DNA of 64,000 nt, taken from assembly GCA_902491475.1 (NCBI GenBank), contig CABUHY010000004.1, positions 62,001-126,000 of the forward strand, in the 5' to 3' direction. Positions 1 to 8,336 of the stretch are shown here, piece by piece. The first letter of the stretch is position 1. Every line of letters starts with the position of its first letter. A program made the position numbers and the translations under genes. The stretch is from an uncultured Eubacteriales bacterium. GTDB lineage: Bacteria; Bacillota; Clostridia; Oscillospirales; Acutalibacteraceae. The notes below the pieces were generated by a model that did not search any database, was not told the DNA's origin, and saw only the letters and a list, made by a program, of their open reading frames with translations.

Positions 1-593
1 AGATAGCCCTCGTGAACTGCGTGGATTTCTACGCCGTCAACGCCTGCGTCCTTGAGCATTTTGGAGCATTTCGCAAATGCGTCCACAAATTCCTTGATTT
101 CAGCCTTTGTCATCTCTCTCGACGGAATTTTATCCGACCAGCGGTTGGGAGACGGGCTTGCGGAAGCGGTTATTTTGTCAAGGTCCATAAACGGCTTGCT
201 GAGGACCCGCAAAACCTTGTTAGTATAGAGCTTTTCCATCATTTCGCTGACGGTAAAAGACCTGCCGAAGCCTGCCGTGAGCTGAACAAAGAGCTTTGCG
301 CCCGTTTTATGAAATTCGGGCATCCATTTTTTCAGATCGTCGTACATTTTTTCGTTCTTGTAGAGCCATTGACCGAACATCGGGTTATATACCGGCTGAC
401 ATCCGGGCATTACAAGACCTGCGTTGTTCTTTGCGACTTCCATAATGAAGCGTGCGCCGTCCTTGTCAAAATGGTTGTTTTCCATCCAGCCGAAAAGGTC
501 GGTGCCGCCCATACTTGTAAGCACAATCCTGTTCTTGATTTCACAGTTACCGATTTTCCATGGGGTAAACAGTGGTTCAAGGCGTTTTTCCAT
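1..593 (-). CDS. Old Yellow Enzyme family NADH:flavin oxidoreductase (partial, 3' end outside window)
   Basis: Reading leftward from ATG at 593, 197 residues are visible before the window edge. They match the N-terminal half of the FMN-binding TIM barrel of the OYE family (BaiCD/BaiH, 2,4-dienoyl-CoA reductase type): a start like EPLFTPWKIGNCEIKNR, then MGGTD, and near the edge GVDGVEIHAVHEGYL, the family's strand plus His-containing flavin/substrate loop. Such enzymes are soluble and reduce activated C=C bonds with NAD(P)H; larger members carry a C-terminal 4Fe-4S and FAD domain that would lie outside the window. The start is fixed by GGAGGG seven bases upstream. A sigma-A-type promoter lies 60 bases upstream. 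The substrate cannot be inferred. Confidence 0.82.
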   Translation of the reverse strand, partial: MEKRLEPLFTPWKIGNCEIKNRIVLTSMGGTDLFGWMENNHFDKDGARFIMEVAKNNAGLVMPGCQPVYNPMFGQWLYKNEKMYDDLKKWMPEFHKTGAKLFVQLTAGFGRSFTVSEMMEKLYTNKVLRVLSKPFMDLDKITASASPSPNRWSDKIPSREMTKAEIKEFVDAFAKCSKMLKDAGVDGVEIHAVHEGY

Positions 594-652
594 AAAAATC
601 CCTCCGCAAAATAATAAGTTGCCATACCATAAAAGGTATGTACCTTAACTGC

Positions 653-681
653 ATTATAACACCGGGATTTTTTCACTTCAA
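653..681 (-). promoter_or_regulatory. sigma-A-type promoter for the OYE gene
   Basis: On the minus strand, TTGAAG (676-681) and TATAAT (653-658) are separated by 17 bases and point at the oxidoreductase start at 593. Between them and the gene, an inverted repeat CATACC/GGTATG (623-640) lies in the leader and could be an operator or a 5' hairpin. Confidence 0.6.
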
Positions 682-766
682 TAACCCTTTGTTAAATTTG
701 TAACATTGCTTAAATTCGGGGCTTCCGTTTTGTGCAATTTCCCGCCCGTTTTGCCGAATATCAACC

Positions 767-795
767 AAAAAAAGAGGCAGGAATTCCTGCCTCTT
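767..795 (-). terminator. Rho-independent terminator after the GH31 gene
   Basis: A perfect 24-base palindrome, AAGAGGCAGGAA/TTCCTGCCTCTT (772-795), is followed in the leftward direction by a run of seven T (minus strand, 767-773, overlapping the stem base). It sits 16 bases past the GH31 stop codon, so it ends the FkbM-esterase-GH31 transcript. Confidence 0.8.
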
Positions 796-811
796 GAATG
801 TTGTTTTGTTT

Positions 812-3106
812 TTAATCAATCACAAGTTCACGACGGTCGGCGGAGCAAAGTCTGATTTCGGGAACGAAGCTCATATTTCCGTCGTTTCTGTAAGACACAA
901 ACACCTTGTCCTTTTTACAGCGAACGGTAAAAGTCAGCTTAACGCAGTCGCCGTCAAGATATTCGTATGTCTTTCCGTCGTCGGTAAAGAATTTGCTTTC
1001 AAATGTGCCGTCTGCGAGCGGATATACGGTAAACACCGTCTTTTCGTCGCTTCCGAAGCCGTAAGGCGCTTCGTCTGTTGCGATAACGCTTCCCGCACGC
1101 ACAAAGAACGGAACCTCGCTGTCCGCAGGAACTTTGACCGTCAGCTTTTCGCCGCCCTTGTACAGGCGGTCGCCCATATACCAGTCGTCCTTTTCGGGGA
1201 GATAAACCTCTGTTTCGGTTTCGTTTTCGTCAAAGACAAAGGAAACAAGAATATCCCGTCCGAACATAAGCGAGTTGCCCTTTAAGTCGATAGCCTTATC
1301 GTCATAGTAGAAGTTGAGCGGGGCGTTTATCGGCTCGTTGTTTTCGACAGCCTCATAAGCGCAGTTGTACATATAGGGTATAAGACGCTTGCGCTGTGCA
1401 AAAATCTTTTTAACGCTGTCGATTATGTCGGGATAACTCCACGGCATTGTCGCAGAGCCGTCGCTGTTCCACGAGTGAATGGTAAACCTCGGCTCGAACA
1501 CTCCGTGCTGAATCCAACGCAGGAGCAGCTCTCTTGACGGCATATCGCCCGTGAAGCCGCCAAGGTCGTGACCGTAGAAGTAAATGCCCGACATCGCCAT
1601 TGTGAGACCGATAAAGTGGCAGTATCTTAAATCGTTCCAAGCCGTGCGGTTATCTCCCGACCAGGTCTGCGCTATTCTGTGAACGGCAGGCGAGCAGGAG
1701 CGTGAGGAGAGAAACGGACGAAGCTCGGGTCGCTTTTCTGTCTGAGCGGTGTAGGACGAAACATTCATAAGGTATGTAAACATACTGCGTATTCTCGACG
1801 CCTTTATTTCGCCGTTTTCGAAGCCGTGGCAAAGTGCGTCGGGGTCCTTTATGTCAAACTCGTTGTTGTCGTTCCAAGTGGCGGTTATGCCGTTGTCAAG
1901 AAGCTTTTCCTTTACTTGGTCGTGCCAGAAATTAAACGCCTCGGGATTGGTAAAATCAAGGTAGCTTCCGAGCCCGTCCCAGAATTGAGTGACAAACGGA
2001 GTGCCGTCGGGGTTCTTTACGAACCAACCGTTCTCTTTTATCATTTCATACATCGGATGAGTTGACAGAAACGCAGGCTTTATGTTCGGGATAAGCTCAA
2101 TTCCGTTGTCGGAAAAATGCTTGATAAACCTTGCAGGGTCGGGGAATTTGTCATAATTCCAGTTGAACACGCAACGCTGATTTCCGATTGATGTGTAACC
2201 TGAGGAAAGGTAAAAGCCTTTACAGGACAATCCTATGTTTTTTACCTTGTCGATAAAGCCGTTCATCTGCTTTTCGGAGTCGGGGGCGTCGGTGTAAGCC
2301 ATGGTGCTCGCACAGTAGTCAAAGCTCCACTTGGGCGGGAACGCCGTCTTGCCGCAGAGCGTGATAAACTGCTTTACGATTTCAGCCTTTGTGCCGAAAA
2401 ATACATAATAAACAAGTGCGTCGTCCTCGGTTTTGAAAAATTTGAACGGCTCGTAGTAGTTGTTTATCTCCTTGCCGAAGTCAAAATACGAGGTGTCGCT
2501 CGTGTCATAGAATATGCCGTAGCAGCCCACCGAGTTTTCGCAGATATAAAACGGATAATGCTTATAGAGCGGGTCGCTGTTTTCTGCGTCAAAGCCCATA
2601 CAGTCGGAGGTTTCGATTCTGAACGACCTGCCCGATTTGTCCAAGTCGCCGCCCTTGTCGCCGAGACCGAATATTTTTTCTCCGTTCTCTCTGAGGACAT
2701 AGTGGAAATTACCCTCGCCGAACTCGTTTTCGAGGTTGTAGGCAAGCGGCGCTCTGTCCGAGAGCAGGACTTTGCCGCCCTTTGTGAATTTCAAGAGGAA
2801 ATTATCGGTGTCCACCGTCATATCAATTCCGCATTTGAGTGAAAAAATGTCCTTGCCGTCCGCACTTGCCTTGCTCGGTACGCTTCCCGAAAAGCCCTTG
2901 AGCGACAGTCTGTCTCTGCCCGTGAGCGGCATTTCGTTATCGGGGCAGACATTAAATGTCGGAAGCATTGCCGACTTGTCCTTAAAAATCGCAACACGCA
3001 CGCAGGAGTCCGAAATAAAATCTATCTGCGCCGTCTTTTTGCCGTCGGAATATACCGTCTGCCTGTCCGATGAATTTACAAGTGAGAATTTATGGTTGAA
3101 CTTCAT
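812..3106 (-). CDS. Glycoside hydrolase family 31 (alpha-glucosidase type)
   Basis: The 764-residue product is a cytoplasmic (no signal peptide) GH31 retaining alpha-glycosidase. The N-terminal beta-sandwich (about 1-240) precedes a TIM barrel. The nucleophile motif WNDNNE carries Asp413, and the acid/base motif TWSGDNRTAW carries Asp485; the C-terminal beta domains occupy roughly the last 170 residues. Motif form and length resemble intestinal clostridial alpha-glucosidases of GH31, which release glucose or related residues from alpha-linked oligosaccharides. The start codon overlaps the stop of the upstream esterase by one base (TAATG), so the two are translationally coupled. Exact linkage specificity cannot be read from sequence. 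Confidence 0.92.
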   Translation of the reverse strand: MKFNHKFSLVNSSDRQTVYSDGKKTAQIDFISDSCVRVAIFKDKSAMLPTFNVCPDNEMPLTGRDRLSLKGFSGSVPSKASADGKDIFSLKCGIDMTVDTDNFLLKFTKGGKVLLSDRAPLAYNLENEFGEGNFHYVLRENGEKIFGLGDKGGDLDKSGRSFRIETSDCMGFDAENSDPLYKHYPFYICENSVGCYGIFYDTSDTSYFDFGKEINNYYEPFKFFKTEDDALVYYVFFGTKAEIVKQFITLCGKTAFPPKWSFDYCASTMAYTDAPDSEKQMNGFIDKVKNIGLSCKGFYLSSGYTSIGNQRCVFNWNYDKFPDPARFIKHFSDNGIELIPNIKPAFLSTHPMYEMIKENGWFVKNPDGTPFVTQFWDGLGSYLDFTNPEAFNFWHDQVKEKLLDNGITATWNDNNEFDIKDPDALCHGFENGEIKASRIRSMFTYLMNVSSYTAQTEKRPELRPFLSSRSCSPAVHRIAQTWSGDNRTAWNDLRYCHFIGLTMAMSGIYFYGHDLGGFTGDMPSRELLLRWIQHGVFEPRFTIHSWNSDGSATMPWSYPDIIDSVKKIFAQRKRLIPYMYNCAYEAVENNEPINAPLNFYYDDKAIDLKGNSLMFGRDILVSFVFDENETETEVYLPEKDDWYMGDRLYKGGEKLTVKVPADSEVPFFVRAGSVIATDEAPYGFGSDEKTVFTVYPLADGTFESKFFTDDGKTYEYLDGDCVKLTFTVRCKKDKVFVSYRNDGNMSFVPEIRLCSADRRELVID

Positions 3107-4440
3107 TAAAATTCCGCTCCTTTATTGCCGAAGGTGTTTGAAAAATGCTTTTTGGTTTCCCATTTGCCGATATATGTGTGCTCGCACAGGTGCAGGGGAT
3201 TTTTGTAATCGGGCGCCCATACGGGGATACTCTTGCAGTTGGGGTTCTTTGTCCGTGCAAAGGTGCACATAAAGTCCTGCATCTGCTTTGATATTTCATA
3301 ATCGACCTCTTCAAACGGGCGCCAGTTGTTTTGGAGCGTTCCGAAGCAGTATAAAAGGTCGCAGGAATGCCACGCACCCGAGCCGTCGCCGGGCAATTCA
3401 CGGTCGAAATTGTATATGTAGCACGGGTTTTTATGATTTTTACACTTCTTTGCGTATTTCTTGGTAAGACCCTGAAGAACAATGGGTATCATATCCGTTA
3501 CGGTTTCGCCCAAAATCATAGGAAGGTCGGGTATGGTGTTCATATTGAAGTCTTCCTTTGTTACAAGCCTGCCGTCGATTACGGGCATTGTATGAAGCAT
3601 TGAGAGCTTGTCTGCCTTGCAGGCATCGCTCCAGGCATAAAAGAGCGTTCTTTCGTCAACGCTTTTAAGCTCCTCGATTGATTTCACGCCCGCATTCTCT
3701 ATAATTGCGTCCCAGAATTTCCTTGTGCTTTCGGGCTTTACGGGGCGTGCCGCAGCTCTCTGAAGTGCGGGTCCGCTCATCATTACCGCACCTGCAATCA
3801 AATCCCTGCTGTCTTTAGCGGAGATGAGTATGTCAACGCTCATTGCGCCTGCGCTCTGACCCAAAAGGGTAATGTTGTTTTCGTTTCCGCCGAACGACCC
3901 GATATTGTGCTTTACCCATTTGAGAGCGGCAAGCTGGTCGAAAAGTCCGAAGTTTCCGCAAACGCCGTCAGCCGTTGTGAGGTCGGGGTGCGAGCAGAAG
4001 CCGTACGGTCCGAGGCGGTAGTTAATCGCAACAAAGATAACGCCGTTTTCCGCAAAGCTCTTACCGCTTATGTGTCCCTCGTTTGAGCTTCCGCCCGTGA
4101 AAGAACCGCCGTGAATATAGAAAATCACAGGGCAGTTGTCGGCGTTTTTCGGAGCCCATATGTTGAGAAAAAGGCAGTCCTCGCTGTATTCAAAGGACAT
4201 TCCCTTGCGAAATTCCTTGTGATAAAACGCATTGCACTTTTCGTCCTCTTCAAAGCCTCTGCGCTGATAGGAGCACGCACCGAATTTTGTTGCGTCGTAT
4301 TCTTCTCCCAAATCCGTAACCTCCGTGGGATATTCCCAACGGCGGGCGTCGGCGTACTTAATTCCTCTGAATTCCAGATGCTTCGGGAATTCAAGTCCTT
4401 TGATTTTTCCGCAGGGGGTCTCAATGATTTTTTCTGACAT
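3106..4440 (-). CDS. Type-B carboxylesterase/lipase family protein
   Basis: An alpha/beta-hydrolase of the type-B carboxylesterase family, 444 residues, somewhat shorter than the usual 480-530. Visible signatures are EDCLFLNIW, the oxyanion loop HGGSFTGG, the nucleophile elbow GQSAG with Ser196, and a late AWHSCDL segment that supplies the catalytic His in this family. There is no signal peptide, so it acts inside the cell on ester-bearing small molecules. AGGTG sits upstream of the ATG. It lies between an FkbM methyltransferase (gap 9 bases) and the coupled GH31 gene, which suggests that an esterified or acylated glycoside is processed by both enzymes; this is inference. Confidence 0.9.
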   Translation of the reverse strand: MSEKIIETPCGKIKGLEFPKHLEFRGIKYADARRWEYPTEVTDLGEEYDATKFGACSYQRRGFEEDEKCNAFYHKEFRKGMSFEYSEDCLFLNIWAPKNADNCPVIFYIHGGSFTGGSSNEGHISGKSFAENGVIFVAINYRLGPYGFCSHPDLTTADGVCGNFGLFDQLAALKWVKHNIGSFGGNENNITLLGQSAGAMSVDILISAKDSRDLIAGAVMMSGPALQRAAARPVKPESTRKFWDAIIENAGVKSIEELKSVDERTLFYAWSDACKADKLSMLHTMPVIDGRLVTKEDFNMNTIPDLPMILGETVTDMIPIVLQGLTKKYAKKCKNHKNPCYIYNFDRELPGDGSGAWHSCDLLYCFGTLQNNWRPFEEVDYEISKQMQDFMCTFARTKNPNCKSIPVWAPDYKNPLHLCEHTYIGKWETKKHFSNTFGNKGAEF

Positions 4441-4449
4441 ATTTTCACC

Positions 4450-5508
4450 TCATACGCAATAATAATTCAAATCCCAACAGGGGATATACCTGTGATGCCG
4501 CAGATATATCCTGTAATCGGGGTTAAGTTCAAGTATTTTTAACGGTATCGAGTAGATGTCCTCGCTTTTGTGATATGCGGCTATGTTGAGCTTCGGCTTC
4601 AAGTTCACAAAGGTCTTTTTACAGCGGCGGAGCATCTCGTTTTCACAGCCCTCAATGTCGGCTTTGAGATAGGTTACGGGGAAGTCTTCGCAGAGCGTGT
4701 CGACGGTCCGTACCTCGGTCTCGGTTCCCGCAGTTGAGAGCGCATTGCGCCGACCGCTTTTTCCGTTGAAATAAACGGTCTTGTTCTCATCGAGTATTCC
4801 GCAGTTCACAAAGTAAAAGTTCTCCCTGCCTCCGAGGTATTCCGTAAGCTTGCGGAAACTCTTTTTGTCGGGCTCAACCGCCTTTACGGACGAATATTTT
4901 CCGCCCGTGTAGTGCAGAAATTCGTCAACGGTGTCGCCCTTGTACGCACCGAGGTCAAGGTAATTTTCGTTTTCGCCCAATTTGAGAATGTTGTAAAAAG
5001 CTTCGTCCTTGTCAGTTTCGTTCGCAAACAGGTACGAAAGCTCGCCCGTAAGGCTGAAATTGAGAAAATCAGAGAAAACAAGCTTTGATTTTTCGTCCGC
5101 AAGAAGCGAATATACCTTTTCAAGCTCGGCTGTGTGCGAAACGATAAACTCCCTGTTGAGAAAGGTTTTACCGAAAGCGGGAACGCAGGGAACAAGCAGC
5201 TTGTGCCGCTTTGAGAGGTTTATTATGTTCTGCAAAACCTCTTCCCTCTGCGAAGCGAAGCCGACGGTTATAATAAAGTCCGAAAACTCATTTTCAAAGT
5301 CCGAAATACCCTTGACCTTGAAGCCTCGAAAATACCTGTCTCTGACAAAGCCGTTCGACGCCATAACGCCCGACAAACGGATACCGAGGCGTTCGTATTC
5401 GTCAATTACTCTGTCCGCCCCGTTGCCCGTGCCGTAAAGGATTATCGGCAAATCCGTCTCTTTAAGATAATCCCACGCAGACCTGTTTTTCAAAACTTCC
5501 TCTACCAT
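4450..5508 (-). CDS. FkbM family methyltransferase with N-terminal Rossmann-like domain
   Basis: The C-terminal half (about 165-352) is an FkbM-type SAM-dependent methyltransferase: NYLDLGAYKGDTVDEF is the SAM-binding loop, followed by VEPD, RTVDTLC and YLKADIEGCE. The N-terminal part begins with a nucleotide-binding-like turn ILYGTGNGADRVIDEYERLG (residues 22-41), as in proteins where FkbM is fused to a CoA-binding or PglD-like Rossmann domain. FkbM enzymes O-methylate sugars or other small hydroxylated molecules. Start supported by ACGGAG eight bases upstream. First gene of the operon with the esterase and GH31; the substrate is unknown. Confidence 0.85.
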   Translation of the reverse strand: MVEEVLKNRSAWDYLKETDLPIILYGTGNGADRVIDEYERLGIRLSGVMASNGFVRDRYFRGFKVKGISDFENEFSDFIITVGFASQREEVLQNIINLSKRHKLLVPCVPAFGKTFLNREFIVSHTAELEKVYSLLADEKSKLVFSDFLNFSLTGELSYLFANETDKDEAFYNILKLGENENYLDLGAYKGDTVDEFLHYTGGKYSSVKAVEPDKKSFRKLTEYLGGRENFYFVNCGILDENKTVYFNGKSGRRNALSTAGTETEVRTVDTLCEDFPVTYLKADIEGCENEMLRRCKKTFVNLKPKLNIAAYHKSEDIYSIPLKILELNPDYRIYLRHHRYIPCWDLNYYCV

Positions 5509-5544
5509 TGTTTTCTCCGTAATGTTTTATAATATTTTATTCTA

Positions 5545-6243
5545 TCACAGCTCTTCATCTTCGTCAAAATAATTTCTAATGTCCTCTATGATTTTTTTCT
5601 CGATTCTCGAAACATAAGAACGGGAGATATGAAGCTGTGAGGCTATCTCCCGTTGCGTTTGCGGAAAACAGCCGCCGAGCCCGTAGTGTTTTATAAGTAT
5701 TTCCTTTTCTCTTCCCTGCGGCATTTCGGAGATATACTTGCGTAGCTTTTCTATCTTCATTTTTTGATAGATGTCGTCGCAAACGGTGTCGTCTGTATAT
5801 ATCGTTTCGGAAAGCGTCAGCGGATTTCCCTCGGGGTCGGTGTCGATAGGCTCGCTCATTGAAATGTCCTGCGAAGTCTTTTTCTGATTTCTGAAATACA
5901 TCAGTATTTCGTTTTCCACGCACCGTGCGGCATAGGTCGCAAGCCTCGTTCCCTTGTCGGGCTTAAAGCTGTTTACCGCTTTGATAAGTCCTATTGTTCC
6001 GACGGAAATCAAATCGTCCTGGTCGGAATAATTTGAATAGTACTTTTTGATGATATGCACCACAAGCCTTAAATTGTGCTCCACAAGCTCATCCCGTGCC
6101 CGCATGTCTCCGTTCTGAAAGCGTTCGAGCGCCTCACGCTCTTGCTTTGCGCTCAGCGGCTTCGGAAACGACCCCTGATTCTGAATGTGAAGCATAAGAT
6201 AGAACATATTTGCGAAAATGGATTGGAACAGCGCAGCTAACAA
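5545..6243 (-). CDS. sigK: Sporulation sigma factor SigK (pro-sigma-K), uninterrupted
   Basis: A sporulation sigma factor that directs late mother-cell transcription. After a hydrophobic pro-sequence comes FPKPLS (the position matching mature sigma-K), then region 2 (NLRLVVHIIKKYY, DDLISVGTIGLIKAVNSF, YAARCVENEILMYFR) and a region 4 HTH (TQREIASQLHISRSYVSRIEKK). The reading frame is open back to an ATG at 6270, but 6249-6287 is a terminator hairpin and that ATG has no ribosome site. TTG at 6243 follows AAAGGGTG by 8 bases and gives 25 residues before FPKPLS, close to the Bacillus length. The gene is intact, with no skin-like insertion. Choice of start is inference. Confidence 0.9.
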   Translation of the reverse strand: MLAALFQSIFANMFYLMLHIQNQGSFPKPLSAKQEREALERFQNGDMRARDELVEHNLRLVVHIIKKYYSNYSDQDDLISVGTIGLIKAVNSFKPDKGTRLATYAARCVENEILMYFRNQKKTSQDISMSEPIDTDPEGNPLTLSETIYTDDTVCDDIYQKMKIEKLRKYISEMPQGREKEILIKHYGLGGCFPQTQREIASQLHISRSYVSRIEKKIIEDIRNYFDEDEEL

Positions 6244-6287
6244 AAAAATCACACCCTTTCCCAAAAGCATATGAGAAAAGGGTGTGA
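6242..6287 (-). terminator. Rho-independent terminator between the MATE gene and sigK
   Basis: On the minus strand, TCACACCCTTT (6277-6287) pairs with AAAGGGTGTGA (6249-6259), followed by seven T (6242-6248). It ends the MATE transcript 24 bases after its stop. Its 3' arm doubles as the probable ribosome-binding site of sigK. Confidence 0.75.
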
Positions 6288-6310
6288 AATTTGCAAGTCC
6301 GAATATTAAA

Positions 6311-7669
6311 TCAGCACTCAGCCAAAACCGCGGTTTTGCTCTTTAACTGCCTGTACGCTCTTGAAAACGCAAATATGAGGAACACGGCGCCGAGTACCCA
6401 GCTTATCGGCTCGGCAACGCAAGCGCCGAGATAGCCGTAGTATTTGATAAGCACAAACGCCGCAACGATTTTTGACGCAAGCTCCATAGAGCTTGAAATA
6501 AGCGGCGGTATTTTTCTGTCAATCGACTGAATGGAAAACCTCAGATTGAACAAAAGACCGAGAGTGAAATAAAACGGCGTGTTGATTTTAAGATACATTA
6601 TCGCATTGTCGATAATTACCGTGTCCGCCGTGCCCGTTATGGCAACCACAAGCGCTCTGCCGAAGGCATAGCAGGTGGCTACGGTTATAACTGACCATAT
6701 CAGCGAATAAACAGCCGAATACTTTATCGTCTGACCGATACGCTTTGTCTTTCCCGCGCCGTAGTTTTGGCTGACAATCGTCGAACACGAGGTGCCCACT
6801 GTTACAAGCGGCTGCATATACACATCGCTTATCTTCCTTGCGGCAAGCTGTGCGGCGATAATCTGCGAACCGAGGCCGTTTACAGCCGACTGAAGAATGA
6901 TAGAGCCTATCGAGAAGATGGAGTTCATCATTCCCATTGCAAGACCCGATGTGAGCATCGAGCGCATAAGCGGAATATCCTTTTTGAAGCTGTCCTTTTC
7001 AAGCTTGATTATCTTGAAATTCTTAACTATTACAACTGCGCACAGTACGCAGGAAATACCCTGCGCGATTACGGTTGCCGCCGCCGCACCCTTTACGCCC
7101 GAGTTGAATTTTGCCATAAACAGCCAGTCAAGGAAAATGTTTATCGCAGTTGAGATAACAACGAAAATTACGGGCGTTTTGCTGTCTCCGAGTGAGCGCA
7201 GAACCGTCGCTTCAAGATTATAAAACATTGTGACAATGACAAATTCGAGAAGTATCAGAATATATGCACGGGCGTCCGCAAAGATTTCCTCGGGCGTGTT
7301 CATAGCACGCAGAACGGGGTTGAGAATAAGCGGAGAAATTGCTGCGGTCAGCAGCGAAAATATCAGCCCGAACACAATCGACTGCGCAAAAGAACGCTTT
7401 AATTTCCTGTAATTCTTTTCGCCGAACGCCTGCGCAATGACAATTCCGAAGCCTGCGTTTATTCCGAACGCCACCGTAAGAATAAGACTGTTGACGGACG
7501 AGGTGGCACCGATAGCCGAAAGTGCGCCGTCGCCCAAAATATGACCTGCGATAGCCGTGTCGGCAAGGTTGTAAAACTGTTGAAATATGTTTCCGAGAAG
7601 TATCGGCAGGGCAAATGTGAGTATTTGCTTTTTTATGTTTCCGTTTGTAAAGTCCTGTGTTTTTGCCAT
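6311..7669 (-). CDS. MATE family multidrug/sodium antiporter
   Basis: A 452-residue inner-membrane protein with about 12 hydrophobic segments arranged as two six-helix halves, typical of the MATE (NorM/DinF) family that exports drugs or metabolites using Na+ or H+ gradients. Signatures include the N-terminal LPILLGNIFQQFYNLADTAI and GALSAIGATS, and PLVTVGTSCSTIVSQNYGAG in the second half. The start is supported by AAAGGA six bases upstream. Terminators lie on both sides, so it is probably a single-gene unit although promoter elements were not clear. The substrate cannot be predicted. Confidence 0.92.
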   Translation of the reverse strand: MAKTQDFTNGNIKKQILTFALPILLGNIFQQFYNLADTAIAGHILGDGALSAIGATSSVNSLILTVAFGINAGFGIVIAQAFGEKNYRKLKRSFAQSIVFGLIFSLLTAAISPLILNPVLRAMNTPEEIFADARAYILILLEFVIVTMFYNLEATVLRSLGDSKTPVIFVVISTAINIFLDWLFMAKFNSGVKGAAAATVIAQGISCVLCAVVIVKNFKIIKLEKDSFKKDIPLMRSMLTSGLAMGMMNSIFSIGSIILQSAVNGLGSQIIAAQLAARKISDVYMQPLVTVGTSCSTIVSQNYGAGKTKRIGQTIKYSAVYSLIWSVITVATCYAFGRALVVAITGTADTVIIDNAIMYLKINTPFYFTLGLLFNLRFSIQSIDRKIPPLISSSMELASKIVAAFVLIKYYGYLGACVAEPISWVLGAVFLIFAFSRAYRQLKSKTAVLAEC

Positions 7670-7682
7670 AGCTGTCCTTTCT

Positions 7683-7711
7683 TAAAAATAAGACGGGCAT
7701 CTGCCCGCCTT
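7683..7711 (-). terminator. Rho-independent terminator after the DUF4364 gene
   Basis: AAGACGGGCA (7690-7699) and TGCCCGCCTT (7702-7711) form a stem with one mismatch. In the leftward direction it is followed by TTATTTTTAAG. The stem begins at the DUF4364 stop codon. Confidence 0.6.
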
Positions 7712-8264
7712 AAACCGTAAGAGCCGTTATAATGCTTGAATAAAGCTTTACCGGGTCTTTGAGATAATTTTCTTTTATTGTCTGCGCCTGCAAGCTGTCG
7801 CCCGCAAAGAGCGTCAGCCGCATAAGCTCGTCTTTTCCGCTCATAAGCGAGAACACGACATTGTAGCCGCCGTCGTCGAGCCTTATTATTTCAACCTTGT
7901 TTTCCTTTTCGACCCTCTTAAAGGTCATAAGCTTTATTGCGGAGTTTACCGCACGCTCCCTGACCGTTTTCGGGAGAGTTGTTTCAAGGCTCTCGGCAAT
8001 TTCCCTGCCTCGGGGGAGGATTACATAACATTCCTCGTCGTTTTCGATAACCGTGTCAATGCTTGCGTTTGCGAGCAACTCGGTCAGTGCCTGATTTATT
8101 TCAAAGTAATTTGCAAGCCCGTTTTCGAGCACGGCGTCGTTCAACTGGCTCTTTTCAAGCGGCTTGTCTATTGTTTTAAGCAGATAACAGATAAGCAGGC
8201 GTATTTCCTCACGGTTGCGAAGTCCGCCCAATTCGATTCCTGCGTCAAATGCGTCAAATTCCAT
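7710..8264 (-). CDS. DUF4364 family winged-helix-like protein
   Basis: 184 residues matching the clostridial DUF4364 family in length and layout: RNREEIRLLICYLLKTIDKPL begins an N-terminal winged-helix-like domain, followed by a segment rich in LTELLANASI and YVILPRGREIAESLE, then a C-terminal alpha/beta domain. The family is thought to be transcriptional regulators because of the fold, but no target is known. AGAGGA lies before the ATG, and a consensus-like promoter (8296-8324) is just upstream, so the gene is expressed on its own. Confidence 0.75.
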   Translation of the reverse strand: MEFDAFDAGIELGGLRNREEIRLLICYLLKTIDKPLEKSQLNDAVLENGLANYFEINQALTELLANASIDTVIENDEECYVILPRGREIAESLETTLPKTVRERAVNSAIKLMTFKRVEKENKVEIIRLDDGGYNVVFSLMSGKDELMRLTLFAGDSLQAQTIKENYLKDPVKLYSSIITALTV

Positions 8265-8295
8265 AGCGTTTCCTCTGTATTATTGTTGTTTAATA

Positions 8296-8324
8296 ATTTT
8301 ATATTAACAAGCGGTATTTGTCAA
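8296..8324 (-). promoter_or_regulatory. sigma-A-type promoter for the DUF4364 gene
   Basis: Minus-strand TTGACA (8319-8324), 17-base spacer, TAAAAT (8296-8301), about 30 bases before the DUF4364 start. Confidence 0.75.
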
Positions 8325-8336
8325 TAAATAAGGCTC

